DNA from: Spongilla lacustris
Taxonomy: Eukaryota > Porifera > Demospongiae > Spongillida > Spongillidae
Assembly: GCA_949361645.1 (NCBI GenBank)
Contig: OX442416.1
Span: forward strand, 438,887-502,886
DNA: 64,000 nucleotides
Reading direction: 5' to 3'
Made by a program: the position numbers and the translations under genes. Shown piece after piece: positions 20,601 through 31,665 of this stretch. The notes below the pieces were generated by a model that saw nothing but the letters and a program-made list of their open reading frames with translations, did no database searches and was not told the DNA's origin. Numbering within the stretch: the first letter of the stretch is position 1; every line of letters begins with the position of its first letter.

Positions 20601-21880
20601 ATTCAGCTATCAGAGTTATGTCCTACATGTAGCTTGCCAGCACACACTGGCTGGTGGGAGGGGACATGAGGAGTGGAATGGGTGGGGGGATGAAGGAGGG
20701 TGTACACTCAAGTATCAGTGATAGAGAAAGGTAGACACAGATGAAAACAGGTCTCTCTACTTCCAAAACAGATGAGGCAGTTCTGGTCCTGGACCATGGT
20801 TCAGTTGATTAATACTCATAATTAATTAATACACAGCTTCTACAAATTGATATATTAGTGTTTGAAATGCACAAAAACAGACAAGTTTGCTTGGACACCT
20901 TCAGAAGGTTATCTGCAGAGAATCAATTTCTAGACAACATTATTCAACTTACTACTTCATTTTCTCAAGCCCATTTGCAACTTTGGTGCAGAGGGAGAGA
21001 GATCTACAACTGTACATATTTATTAACTTTCTACAAAAACTCTTAATCAGTTAACATTTACCAGCCGTTCTCAATTTCTTGTTACTGAAATTGAAACGCT
21101 ATGCAATCAGGAAGTCACGTGAGCAGTTGTGGTTTTGTATTTTTAATGCCACATGGTGCATAAACAATATTCTGTAATTAGATTTTAGATATCCCAAACC
21201 AATTGTGTTGTTAAAAAGTCCACTCCAATGAAAAAGTGATGCAAAAAAATTTATCATCAACTAGCATGTTATGCACTGTAGGTGCATTACGTCTCGATAT
21301 AGGTGCAAAAAGAGGATGCACACTATTAAGAAACATAATGTAGAGCTTGCGCATATGGAATACTTATGACCAAAGGGATAATGAAAACGAAGGACTAATC
21401 TCGGCACACATTATACTTCAAATGAAAGAGCAGTTTAGCTTGCTAGACATACATCTCATAATGAGGTATGGACATTACTTACAATTCTAATTGCATATGT
21501 AAATACTATTGTCTGCACCTCTATAAACAATATCTTACACACATTTCTGGCACGGTATGTCATCAGCCTATTCCAAAAACGTGTATACCTCTAACATAGG
21601 TTTGCTCCACATAGTATATGGCTGTTTCATTGCATCGAAAAGAGTTGTTTACAGTTATATTTTGAAATATTGCTCAGGTGTTACGTCAATCCATTGCAAC
21701 CAAGATGAGAGATTTTGCCCGATGGAATGCACTACCTTTCTATAAAAGTGAACACCTTGGTAGCTCTGGAACTGATTTAACAAAGGGTTCAACCTATCCA
21801 ATACGCAATAATATTGGGTTTGCGTCATATAAAGCTTTCCAACCCGAAATGTTTATTCTATAAACGTTTTTAAATAAGCA
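20600..21880. other. no gene recognised
   Basis: AT-rich sequence without convincing exons on either strand. Short frames at 20858-21046 and 21557-21863 show no family motifs. Confidence 0.45.
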
Positions 21881-22117
21881 GACTGTGGCACACCCACATA
21901 CACATTCCACACACATATACATACTCCACACACCCACTACACACTACTCAATACACCACACTCTTACACCCATAATGCATGTACATACAAACTACCATGC
22001 ATTTACTCACTCCACACTTATTATGCACTTACCCTTCATACAGACTAACAGAGCACAAATCCACGACTTACCCTCCACACACCCAAATACACACCCCACA
22101 TCCACTCTCTCATATAT

Positions 22118-22570
22118 GTGCACACTCCATCCCATGTATGTGCACACAACACTCCCTCCCATGTATGTGCACACTACACTCCCTCCCATGTATGTGCACA
22201 CAACACTCCCTCCCATGTATGTGCACACAACACTCCCTCCCATGTATGTGCACACAACACTCCCTCCCATGTATGTGCCCACAACACTCCCTCCCATGTG
22301 TGTGCACTCAACACTCCCTCCCATGTGTGTGCACACAACACTCCCTCCCATGTATGTGCCCACAACACTCCCTCCCATGTGTGTGCACACACTCCCTCCC
22401 ATGTATGTGCACACAACACTCCCTCCCATGTGTGTGCACACAACACTCCCTCCCATGTATATGCACACAACACTCCATCCCATGTATGTGCACACAACAC
22501 TCCCTCCCATGTACAATGTATGCTCACATAACACTCCCTCCCATGTGTGTGCACACAACACTCCAATCAC
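22118..22570. repeat. 26-bp minisatellite C (TATGTGCACACAACACTCCC unit)
   Basis: About 16 tandem copies of CCCATGTATGTGCACACAACACTCC. The unit is closely related to the single-copy ATATGTGCACACCCCACTCCC within the dispersed element (20115 and 23985), so it looks like an expansion of that segment. The long overlapping frames on both strands result from the repeat. Confidence 0.9.
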
Positions 22571-22623
22571 TCCCATGTTAGCTACTATCCACTATACAAC
22601 TCATGTAGCTTATGCATGTATAC

Positions 22624-22706
22624 CATCCTTTTTCTTCACCAGAGTCAGTCATGAAGTCCTCCTCACTACCCTCCTCCTCACTACCCTCACAATCAGAGTT
22701 ATCTAG
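22624..22706 (-). CDS. possible acidic exon
   Basis: Minus-strand frame LDNSDCEGSEEEGSEEDFM then TDSGEEKG, with a CCAG acceptor and a GTATAC donor. It is very acidic, with a GSEE duplication. It lies upstream of the 17.8-19.0 kb gene, but its exit phase (2) does not fit the next known exon. Confidence 0.3.
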
Positions 22707-23067
22707 CTGGCTGGCCTATCAACACATCTTGGCTTAGTCCTCATGCCTCATTTGTCACAGTGTCAAGTTTATTCATTGTGGAGGTTATGTTCTTACATTA
22801 GTGCATAAGAAAATGGTCCACCACCCTCCTAACCACAATGCCAAAGGTATGACTTCCTAAGTGATCACTAACATTTTGCTGCTCTGGAGATTGAATAACA
22901 GAAGACAGACTTCCATCAACACCGTATGAGTGCAAATGGAGCTTAGTTGTAGTTGCATGATTACGTACAAACCCCACTCCAGCTACCTGCAGTTGCAGAC
23001 AACTGCCTTATGCAACATTCAATTACGTACGGTAAGTTTGTCTGCAATTGCAGACAGTGGTAAGTTA

Positions 23068-24520
23068 TCTGTTAAGGCACCACCTTAAGAGGGAGGGAGG
23101 TGCCTTAAGAGGGAGGGAGGTGCCATAAGGAGGGAGGTGCCTTACAGAGGTGCCTTAAGAGGGAGGGAGGTGCCATAAGAAGGAGGGAGGTGCCTTACTG
23201 AGGTGCCTTAAGAGGGAGGGAGGTGCCATAAGAAGGAGGGAGGTGCCTTAAGAGGGAGGGAGGTGCCTTAAGAGGGAGGTGCCTTAAGAGGGAGGGAAGT
23301 GCCCTAAGAGAGTGGGAGGTGCCTTAAGAGGGAGGGAGGTGCCTTAAGAGGGAAGGAGGTGCCTTAAGAGGGAGGGAGGTGCCATAAGGAGGGAGGTGCC
23401 TTAAGAGGGAGGGAGGTGCCATAAGAGGGAGGGAGGTGCCATAAGAGGGAGGGAGGTGCCATAAGGAGGGAGGTGCCTTACTGAGGTGCCTTAAGAGGGA
23501 GGGAGGTGCCATAAGAAGGAGGGAGGTGCCTTAAGAGGGAGGGAGGTGCCTTAAGAGGGAGGGAGGTGCCTTAAGAGGGAGGTGCCTTAAGAGGAAGGGA
23601 GGTGCCTTAAGAGGGAGGGAAGTGCCCTAAGAGAGTGGGAGGTGCCTTAAGAGGGAGGGAGGTGCCTTAAGAGGGAGGTGCCTTAAGAGGGAGGGAGGTG
23701 CCTTAAGAGGGAGGGAGGTGCCTTAAGAGGGAGGGAGGTGCCTTAAGAGGGTTGGAGGGAGGGAGGTGCCTTAAGAGGGAGGTGTCTTAAGCAGACAGAC
23801 AGAACCTCCATAGTCACAAAAAGGAGGAACACAGAATCTAGCAACCACCAGACTAAATGGTCAGTAGTGAGGGAGGATCTAGCATGTCTTATGTATTTAG
23901 GCCCCATGTGGTTCTAACCTGCATATGATCAGTTAATAAATTCACATCCATTTCCCTACCCACAAAACAAGCTTCCACCCCCAAACATATGTGCACACCC
24001 CACCCACTTCCAACATCATCACCTATTTTATGTGGTTCTAAATATAGCCTCATCCGAGCCAGCCTTTACCTTTGAAATGTTTGACAGTAGTAGTATCACT
24101 AGCTGAATGTTTAATAATAAGCGTTCAATCCACAACTAAGTCTCAACACAGGAACAGAGTACCAGTAGTCACTAAACAGGAACAGCAGCGTCCAGACTGA
24201 AGAGAATAACAAGACTGTATAGAGGTCACCAAACAGAACTACATGTAGCAAGCAGAAGTATAACTTATTGTTCACACAAACAAAATGTTTTCTATTCCTC
24301 AGCTAAATAATAATAAGTGTAGAGAAGGGTGACCATGAGTGCAGAGAAGGGTGACCATGAGTGCAGAGAAGGGTGACCATGAGTGCAGAGAAGGGTGACC
24401 ATGAGTGCAGAGAAGGGTGACCATGAGTGTAAAGAAGGGTGACCATGAGTGCAGAGAAGGGTGACCATGAGTGTAGAGACGGGTTCACCTGCACAATATA
24501 TACACATGCATAAGGCTATG
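23068..24520. repeat. dispersed element copy 5, the most complete
   Basis: In order: minisatellite A (about 35 units of GCCTTAAGAGGGAGGGAGGT and a GCCATAAG variant, 23075-23785), the single-copy tail (to 23975), a single unit of the C-type segment (23985-24005), the middle part with TTTGACAGTAGTAGTATCAC (to 24300), minisatellite B (24318-24485) and a CTGCACAATATATACACATG end. No coding frame is preserved. Confidence 0.9.
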
Positions 24521-24757
24521 TGAATAAAGATCCTTGTCCCATAAAACCGGTACTGTACATGTAGTCAACTTGTCAAAATAGGGTGCTTGCAATAGAATGC
24601 CATTTTACCCAACTAGAAACAGATGACAATAGGGCAAGCAAGAGGAACATCAATGAGACTCAACTAAACAAGAAAAAATAAATAAATAATATATCCAATC
24701 ACAATAAAACCAGCTGGTTGAACTAGTAGTTCATAATGGTGAAAATGCAGTACTCAC

Positions 24758-24795
24758 AGTGGTTTGCGGCCATACATTTTGTGGACAAAAGGCAT
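24758..24795 (-). CDS. possible short first exon
   Basis: ATG followed by MPFVHKMYGRKP and a perfect GTGAGT donor at 24757-24752. It could be the first exon of a minus-strand gene whose later exons lie at 22.6 or 17-19 kb, but the phases do not directly link. Confidence 0.3.
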
Positions 24796-24799
24796 ACCT

Positions 24800-26180
24800 A
24801 TTGAAATATTGAAAAAGTGGCGTAATGCCTTAGCAATCACCCTTGACAACCGACAACCTTACAAACTTTGCACTACGTGTTAACATGTTTGAACTTGTCG
24901 CCATTTAAGGGCCATACATGGATTGAAGTACCTTTGTTCTATTAGTAGCCAATGTCACATGGACTAGTTTTCTCTCCACTGCTTGCTACAAGCGGCCATT
25001 TTTTGACGAACCCATCGACTTCAACGTACTTTTTCGACCACGCAGACAAATTCTGCTCCCCAAGTGGAAGCACAGAACAAAAGGAGACAGAAGGTACTTA
25101 CAACATATAGTATGGAACTGTAGCCATACTTTTTCTTTGCAATGGTATACGCGTGTGAAGTATACTGTGGTTTGAGCCGTGGTAACTATTAATAGTACAT
25201 GTACGTATGGGACGTGTAGTTTGAAATGTATTTCTCCTTTGTTTGGCGCTTCCGCAATCCTGGGTGCAATGGATAGTCTGTACTCTTGAACAATAAGACT
25301 TAAGAGAGGGTTGTAGACCTTCTTGTTACATTAAGTTCTCTGTGTGGGCATAGATAGTCAATAATTAATAATAATTCTGTTTACACTTATAATTACACTG
25401 TCAAAGCACTGCTCATACACGTCACTAGCACTTCCATCAGGGGGTGTATACTTATGGTAACTCTGAACATTGATAGAATGCCCTCCTTTTCTTCCCTGTA
25501 GCCACCAAAAGGCTTCCATAGACTCTAAAACGTTTCTGGAGCTGGTCTCTGTGGTGTTCCATCTAAGGCTATGTGACCGAACAAAGCAACTGAAGCCGCA
25601 TTATTCATAGCAAAGCAAAACCGTTTATTGTATGATGGAAAAAAAGTATGGCTGCATCTGAATGGTGTTTCTGTACACCTGATTGTGTGTAGTTTACGAT
25701 GGGGCATACCAACCGTCTTGAGAATTTGTCTGTGCTTGGTGTTTTCATCCTAAAGTTACCCCTCTCCCTTACGATATCCGTATATAAATTGGCTGCGCGT
25801 TATTAAGGATTGCGATATGAAGAGTGCGCATATGGTATATTCTCTACTACGACGATACACCAGTTAAATGGGAGGGATCAACGGGCATTCGATGGTAAAA
25901 TGAACAAGGTACAGCTCTCTCAAATAAACGCCATTTTAATGAGGCCATGGCGCATCGAGCGCAATGGATTTTTTTGGTTTACGGTATTGTCTAATTATGG
26001 ACCCTTTTGTCCACCCGCAGAGGGCTGTGTACTTTCTAGTGGAAGACATAAACTTTATAACTAAACGAGTGATAGTTTGTTTAAAAAGTGTTGGGTGTAA
26101 AAGTTTATGCCATACCTGCAAATTGTATGGGCCCCCCACCAGCTACCCTATTTGCCAAAATTCAGGTACATGTCAGTGAG
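24800..26180. other. no gene recognised
   Basis: Sequence without firm exons. The stretch 24900-25090 would be the promoter region if the minus-strand ATG at 24795 is real. Confidence 0.4.
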
Positions 26181-26440
26181 CAACTTTTTGCAACGTCATT
26201 GTGACAAAAGGTGCCAAGACTGGTCAGGTGCGCTCCGTATAAAAGTATTGCGTCGACTTGTGTCGACCGAAGGGATTTAAACTTCCGCAGAACCCAAAAT
26301 GGTACTCGTAAATAGCGCAAAACTCAATAACGCCTCACCCGAGCCCGCCTCACCTTCGAAAAAGTTCGACAGTAGTAGTGCCAGATTATACGTTCAATAG
26401 GGCTCGATCCAGACTAGACATATAAAGTGAAAAGAGACGA
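26180..26440. repeat. diverged copy 6 of the dispersed element, without minisatellites
   Basis: Head (GCAACGTCATTGTGACAAAAG, AAGACTGGTCAGGTGCGCTC) and middle (AGTTCGACAGTAGTAGTGCC) segments match copies 2 and 5 but no A, B or C array lies between them, giving a picture of the element before array expansion. Confidence 0.7.
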
Positions 26441-26609
26441 AAACATCATTAACAAGATACTGGAATAAATCTGCACAGTTACAAGATACGATGACTCTCA
26501 GAACGTTTACATGTTCAAAGAGAGATTGTATATTATAAAGTAAAATAGCGCCTACCAGACTCTCGACGCTCAAACGAAGCGCGAACGTAATGTGTGTACC
26601 GTAAATCGA

Positions 26610-26725
26610 ATTACACTAGATCTTATTACTCCTCCCCAGGCGACGAGTTGTTATTACTCCTCCCCAGGCCAACAGTTATTGAGTTATTATTACTCCTCCC
26701 CAAGCCATGAATTATTATTCCTCCT
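26610..26725. repeat. TTATTACTCCTCCCCAGGC tandem repeat
   Basis: Four imperfect copies of about 30 bp with the core TTATTACTCCTCCCCAG. Confidence 0.8.
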
Positions 26726-26849
26726 CCCGAGTAATAAGGAAAGGCAGTTGTACAGCACATACTAATGGCACAGAAGATGGTAGTTTAAAAAAGTATACTA
26801 AATGTGTGCACTATACCCATCTACACATGGGTACACTCACACACACTCA

Positions 26850-27025
26850 TACTATTCTCAGCAGCTCTGATACCTGCTGCCCCCTCATCAGGAGGTAGCC
26901 AAGAAGCACCCCAGTGGCCCTGGCCATCTCCATGTAGTTGATCACACACATTAGCTTGCCTCTGGGGCAAGATGGCGTCCTTCATACAGTATACAGCCAG
27001 TCTACTTCTGGTCTGGTCATTGCCG
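26850..27025 (-). pseudogene. POLD1: DNA polymerase delta catalytic subunit-like fragment, frameshifted
   Basis: Two overlapping minus-strand frames give consecutive parts of the B-family polymerase segment linking exonuclease and polymerase domains. The first reads TRSRLAVYCMKDAILPQR (to about 26965); the second continues KLMCVINYMEMARATGV, LLGYLLMRGQQ. The pattern RLAVYCxKDAxLPxR ... NxxEMARxTGV ... LLxRGQ is that of eukaryotic POLD1. The frame changes at the CCCAGAGGCAAG region near 26961, with a few residues missing. No neighbouring polymerase exon was found. It is a gene fragment or a sequence error; a working gene is not supported. Confidence 0.7.
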
Positions 27026-27347
27026 GCCATTCTAGGACATCATAGAAAGACATTCCCTCACTGAACAGGTCATGCATATAGTGAATGGGTATAGGTGCCC
27101 CTCCCACATGCCCCTCCCACATGCCCCTTCCATGTTCCCTTCCTTTGTTACATAGAAGGGACGCACAGTTTGAAGATGCCTGTTGAAGGATGGCTGTGTT
27201 CAAGAAGGGATTATGCAGGTCATTCCAAAACTAGTGGGCATGAGTTTTGCATCAGATGTTGAAATGTTGATGGAACTTCTCATATCTGTTTGTGTACATT
27301 TGCTTATGACTTGTACCATTTTTCTTATTAATAACTTCAATGGTTAA

Positions 27348-27656
27348 CTAAATACACCTTTTTATACATAAGTAAACAATACACCTGTCACAGAATAGGT
27401 ACAGAGACAGAATGAAAACAAAGTTCAATACAACAGTATATAACTGCACTACATCTAAATCTAAACCAGCACCAGAAATTTTTTGCCACAGGTATGCCTT
27501 TGAGTTGAGTTCGCTGGATGCATCTTTGATTTGGCGGGCCAAACCACATAGTGTTGCAGGGCTAGGCAAAATTAAGTTTCGGTTGTAGCCATGCATGCAT
27601 GTGATCCTGCATCCAGGACATATAGTTATAATACTAACACTCCCAGGAGCCAACAC
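27348..27656 (-). CDS. hypothetical exon, unknown
   Basis: A minus-strand frame with CPGCRITCMHGYN, LPSPATLCGLARQIKDASSE and LNSKAYLWQKI looks protein-like in its middle. The 3' part becomes hydrophobic and implausible, so only about 27450-27620 may be exonic. No family is recognised. Confidence 0.25.
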   Translation of the reverse strand: MLAPGSVSIITICPGCRITCMHGYNRNLILPSPATLCGLARQIKDASSELNSKAYLWQKISGAGLDLDVVQLYTVVLNFVFILSLYLFCDRCIVYLCIKRCI

Positions 27657-28025
27657 TACTATATACCCTCCCTGGACATTGCTAAATAAAGTTCATTTAT
27701 AATTAGGTGTTTAGGGTATATGGAACAGTCCAATCCCATTTATTAAGCCACAACTGATGCACCAGGCGTAGATAGGATATAGAGTCTTCTGCTGCCTACC
27801 TCAATAGAATGTAAGCAATGTTATATAATCTTACATAATCATACCGGTAAGTATTTTTAATTTTCGCCACATGAATTAATAATAAATGAATACCGTATTT
27901 TCAGTCCATTTTCGTTTTTTTGTTCGTTTCCACTCTCGCACGAAAACTTGAAAACCAAGAAATATACACTTTTAGCATTACATAACGTTAGTTATTAAGT
28001 TTGCAGTATTAATAATTGCGGTAAT

Positions 28026-28145
28026 ATGGCGACCGAGATGGCGACAACGGAGGTGGAGGCAGAGCTGCCAAGGTCTGGGGGGTCAGATGCTGGAGGTCTG
28101 GGGGGCAGAAGCTGGTGATTGGGGGTCAGATGCTGGAGGTTGAAT
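28026..28145 (+). other. possible first exon start and G-rich minisatellite
   Basis: ATGGCGACCGAGATGGCG starts a frame MATEMATTEVEAELPR that soon enters a short G-rich repeat (GGTCAGATGCTGGAGGTCTG, 28070-28145). The start context is good but no downstream exon could be joined with confidence. Confidence 0.3.
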
Positions 28146-28247
28146 ACAAGGTCCTCGATTTAAATTAAGTTTCATCAGTACAACCAAGCAAATTAACACG
28201 ATACAACTTATAGACATTATATTGTGTACCTAAATAACTTTAGAACA

Positions 28248-28479
28248 TTAATGTTTCGATGAATGAGCATTATTGTACTCCCAAGTTACTTTCTTAGCTT
28301 TCTCTAGAAGCTGTTTAGTTGGCTCTAATTTCTCGCAAGGATCATCAACGCCTAGTCTCACTTGAATAATTAAAGGGAGAGTTCCATCAAGTCCAAGAAT
28401 GGGGCGGAATGGTGTCTTTTTCTTTCGAACCATGCTAAACATCCTTTTCCTCTGATGCATTGGAATGAGGAATACCTTC
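28248..28479 (-). CDS. possible terminal exon, basic protein, unknown family
   Basis: Minus-strand frame with HQRKRMFSMVRKKKTPFRP, then LIIQVRLGVDDP and KQLLEKAKKVTWEYNN, ending TAA at 28248. It is preceded by a 12-T tract and GCTCAG, which would serve as acceptor. An overlapping plus-strand frame (28498-28725, cysteine-rich) competes for the upstream part. Confidence 0.35.
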
Positions 28480-28497
28480 GCTACCTGAGCTACATTT

Positions 28498-28725
28498 ATG
28501 CGCATGCGTAAAAAAAAAAATGCTGGAGATTTTAGCAAGTTTGCGTGTGAGCTGGAGAATAAGAGCAAATGTGTGTGTCTCCAGCCTAATGCGTGTGACT
28601 TGGCAGCTCTGTGGAGGTTCCAAAACCCAGTCTGTCCCAAGGGCGGGAAGCGCGACATAACAGTTAACGTTGAATGCGGTGGGCAGTACCACTTGTGCGC
28701 ACGAGTGTACCAGTTAATAGGTTAG
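28498..28725 (+). CDS. possible small cysteine-rich exon
   Basis: ATG CGC ATG CGT AAA start, eight cysteines over 75 codons (KCVCLQPNACDLAALW, NPVCPKGGK, VECGGQYHLCARV), and an AATAG/GTTAGC donor-like site at the end. It is not recognised; its position opposite the minus-strand exon makes one of the two doubtful. Confidence 0.25.
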   Translation: MRMRKKKNAGDFSKFACELENKSKCVCLQPNACDLAALWRFQNPVCPKGGKRDITVNVECGGQYHLCARVYQLIG

Positions 28726-28910
28726 CCAGAATTTGCCGCTAAACGAATTACAACAATATACACATTCTTTCTTCATATGAATAACTGAAAATGGAACCTA
28801 AACAATATCATGCAAAGCGTCGACGAAATTCAAAAATAGTACTGAAAATACGGTAGTTTATAACCCAATACACGAAAGCGATATTTCCCCCCCCCCCCCC
28901 CCTCCCCCCA

Positions 28911-29350
28911 AATAGAGGGGTTGCATGGATCTCGTGATGTCATGTGACGAAGCGATTTTATAAGTACATTGGGGGCAAAGCGTAAGGATAGTATAGCACG
29001 TCTATCAAGTAAAACTTGCTGCGTTGTCGGGTGCTTGAAGCGATCGGACATGTAAAGTTCTTTCCTACCACCCGCCAAGGTATGTAAGGTTCTTTCCTGT
29101 ACCATCTGCCAATATCTGATAAAGTAAAGAACAGCAGGAGTTAGATAGTCGATCGAGTAAGAGACAATGCCTAAACCCGCTTGCAACACTTTAGATTCAT
29201 ATCTGGCTCGGGCGACCGCTGATAAACTCTGACAATACGCTCCATTCCATTGACGCGCCATACTCGCTTGCCCCTAATATAAAAAAGTTGCAATATATTA
29301 AATTGTCACATGACATTGCGACGTGACGTAGGCCATACAACCCCTCTAAT
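28911..29350. mobile_element. TIR element, about 440 bp, with coding-like remnant
   Basis: The left end AATAGAGGGGTTGCATGG and ATGTCATGTGAC are mirrored at the right end by GTCACATGACATTG and CATACAACCCCTCTAATT. The interior, read on plus around 29165-29265, resembles the sequence at 35945-36060 (Asp-Ser-Tyr coding motif and CATACTCGCTTGC), so the element carries a piece of that coding sequence. Confidence 0.6.
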
Positions 29351-29385
29351 TGAGATGAATAAAATTAGTCGGTAACCTTCTAAGC

Positions 29386-29846
29386 TATCCAAGACACACC
29401 TCTAGGGCATTTGTCCGGGAAGGTATTCATTACCAGCCAGCTGATCATCTGATGTAGGTCAGGGTCAGAACTCTGTTGAGCCTTAATCTCCTCTACAGTC
29501 CAAGCTGGTAACATGAGGTGTGATACAGCATCACAGGGTATAGTTTCGTCCTCTTCCTCCTCCTCCAGTCCACACTGGCTGCACCTGCCACGTGATAATG
29601 CATCAGCATTTGTGTGTCGCTTACCTGCACGGTGCACCACTGTGTAGTCAAACTCAGATAGTACTTCCAACCAGCAGGCAACTTGCCCCTCCGGCTCTTT
29701 GAATTTGTGTAGCCATTGCAGAGAATGATGGTCTGTTCGGAGAACAAACTTCTTCCCATAGAGGTAGGGCCGGAAATGACGAGCAGCCCACACCAAGGCA
29801 AGCATCTCCCGTCTTGTGGCACAATACTTCCTTTCTGACCTGCAAA
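29386..29846 (-). pseudogene. Ty3/Gypsy RNase H fragment
   Basis: The minus-strand frame starts SERKYCATRREMLALVWAAR and continues with YGKKFVLRTDHHSLQWL, FDYTVVHRAGKRHTNADALS, then an acidic linker toward integrase. These are the C-terminal RNase H motifs of Ty3/Gypsy polyproteins. Upstream RT and downstream integrase are absent. It abuts a foldback element at 29863, which may have cut it. It differs from the RNase H of the 14.3-17.2 kb element and is a separate lineage. Confidence 0.85.
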
Positions 29847-29862
29847 TGATAATTAAAAAATA

Positions 29863-30156
29863 GAGGAAACAAGTAAAGAAAAACATTCTCTAATGAGAAA
29901 GTTGGTGGGATATAGGATTGGAGGCAATGGTGGTGTTAAAAGGAAGGGAACAAGGTTTTGAGAAACGGGTAATGAGACAAAAATCCTATATTTAGCACTT
30001 CTTTTGGTTCTGTTACATTTATACGTGCTCAATATAGGATTTTTGTCTCATTACCCTTTTCTCAAAACCTTGTTCCCTTCCTTTTAACACCACCATTGCC
30101 TCCAATTCCTGTATCCCACCAACTTTCTCGTTAGAGAATGTTTTTCTTTACTAGTA
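29863..30156. mobile_element. palindromic foldback element, family FB, copy 1
   Basis: Arms of about 125 bp start with ACAAGTAAAGAAAAACATTC and contain GAGAAAGTTGGTGGGATATA, GGCAATGGTGGTG and CCTATATTTAGCAC, then repeat in inverted order to TTTCTTTACTAGT. The same arm recurs at five other places in this window. Confidence 0.9.
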
Positions 30157-30424
30157 TATATAGTATTTTGCATGCTGAATAAATAAAAGCATATAAACTG
30201 AGAGTACTAGCGTATATAAGCGTATAAGCTGGGAGTATAAGCCCCCCTCCCCCACCCCACCCCACCCCACCCCCACGAAAAAATGACTCGTGTTTATACG
30301 TGCGTATCCCTCTTTAACTATAGGAGTGTACCCACTTTCTTTCCAGAAATGCTGAGAGTCTTACAGAGATACGATATAATTTAAACACCAGCCTTTATAT
30401 TTTCCGAGTTCAAGAAAGGGGGGG

Positions 30425-31237
30425 GAATCGAGGTAGCCTCGTTCCCAAGCCTTTTTATTTTAAAGTTACAGGGGCGAAAAATAGGCCTGGTATACACTGC
30501 CAGGGTCCTAGCGCGCATGCGCTAGCCATTACCAAGAAAAGTGGTAATCGTATATTTTTGTAATTTTTATTTTTACACCTTTCCGTACACCATCTCGTTT
30601 TCAGCGTAAACTCTTCCTCGTCCCAGACCGTCGTGTATGTATAGTTTTGTACGTCGACTTACTATCCCTTGCTCCTTGGACCAAATTCTTACCTCTACGA
30701 TTGGTACGTGTAGGCTGGCCACCTCACGCTACTTGCCATCTTTAGCCGAAGCCACAATGCTGAAAACTACTTGTACTCTCGTGGTGCGCACTCATTAGAA
30801 CTACCCTACGTACTTGGAAAACTTTGGTGGTGAGGAGTCTGATATCAACGGACAAGGCCTTTGCCAATAAGTGCGCACCTCGAGAGTACAAGTAGGTTGT
30901 CAGCATTGTGGCTTCGGCTAAAGTAAAGATGGCAAGTAGCGTGACGTGGCCAGCCTACACGTACCAATCATAGAGGTAAGAATTTGGTCCAAGGAGCAAG
31001 GGATAGTAAGTCGACGTACAAAACTCTACATACACGACGGTCTGGGACGAGGAAGAGTTTACGCTGAAAACGAGATGGTGTACGGAAAGGTGAACAAACA
31101 AAAATTACAAAGTATACGATTACCCGTAATGGCTAGGGAATGCGCGCTAGTACCCTGGCAGTGTCTACCGGGCCCTATTTTTCGCCCCCGTAACTTTAAT
31201 ATAAAAATAGGGCCTGGGGACGAGGCTAGGATCGAGG
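30425..31237. mobile_element. large foldback element with about 360-bp arms and a near-perfect 9-bp duplication
   Basis: The arms, about 30434-30797 and 30866-31228, are inverted repeats of each other with few mismatches around a spacer of roughly 68 bp. Ends are TAGCCTCG and CGAGGCTA. Flanks GAATCGAGG (30425-30433) and GGATCGAGG (31229-31237) match at 8 of 9 positions, again fitting a Mutator-like foldback. Open frames in the arms are incidental. Confidence 0.8.
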
Positions 31238-31259
31238 GCGCTTATATAAGAGCCCACAT

Positions 31260-31325
31260 TGTTGGATACGCCCATATTTAAAGTTGGTGCGGCCAAAGCC
31301 GTACCAACCGCACTGTGTGCGCCGG
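31260..31325. mobile_element. solo end of the CAGGCCCGGCGCAC element
   Basis: TTGGTGCGGCC and GTGCGCCGGGCCTG match the right end of the element at 34863-35527. The other end was not found nearby. Confidence 0.45.
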
Positions 31326-31389
31326 GCCTGAATGGTGTCACCATCAGGCCACCCCTATACAACACTAATGCCATAAAGTGACAGACTCT

Positions 31390-31665
31390 ATGCAAGCAGG
31401 ACTGGGCACCGAGGGCACCACTTTCACCTGGACGCTTAAAAAGCCGCTCTGGAGACCGTACCGGTCCTTGATGCGGACGTGGATCACGTCCGTGCCCACA
31501 AACTGCGGGTCGTGCGGCAGGTACATTACGTTTAGGCCGAGGAAGGCGACTTAGCCCACGTAGGAGGAAACGTCCGAGCCTGGGGCCCAGATTGCCGGGC
31601 TGGACTGAGGGGTGCCGACCATCGTGGTCCACACAAAGTAACCCGCGGCACCGTGGGACCCATGG
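31390..31665 (-). pseudogene. GC-rich fragment resembling a tandem cadherin-like/Tandem-95 adhesin repeat
   Basis: On minus, one frame reads GSHGAAGYFVWTTMVGTP, an in-frame TAA, then LNVMYLPHDPQFVGTDVIHV and KDRYGLQSGFLSVQVKVVP. The pattern Y-x-P-x3-F-x-G-x-D ... D-x-x-G-x-x-S ... V-x-V is that of large repetitive extracellular adhesins. Codons are strongly G/C-ended (CTG, GTG, CCC, GGC), unlike other exons here. One stop interrupts it and no neighbouring repeats are present. It is a fragment; a foreign or symbiont origin is possible but unproved. Confidence 0.45.

Noticed and set aside
21885..22706. A 273-codon frame and several overlapping frames on both strands
   Set aside because: They are translations of minisatellite C; the unit length lets several frames stay open, and codon content is dictated by the repeat.
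30946..31281. 111-codon plus-strand frame
   Set aside because: It lies entirely in one arm of the foldback element; the other arm encodes a non-corresponding broken sequence.
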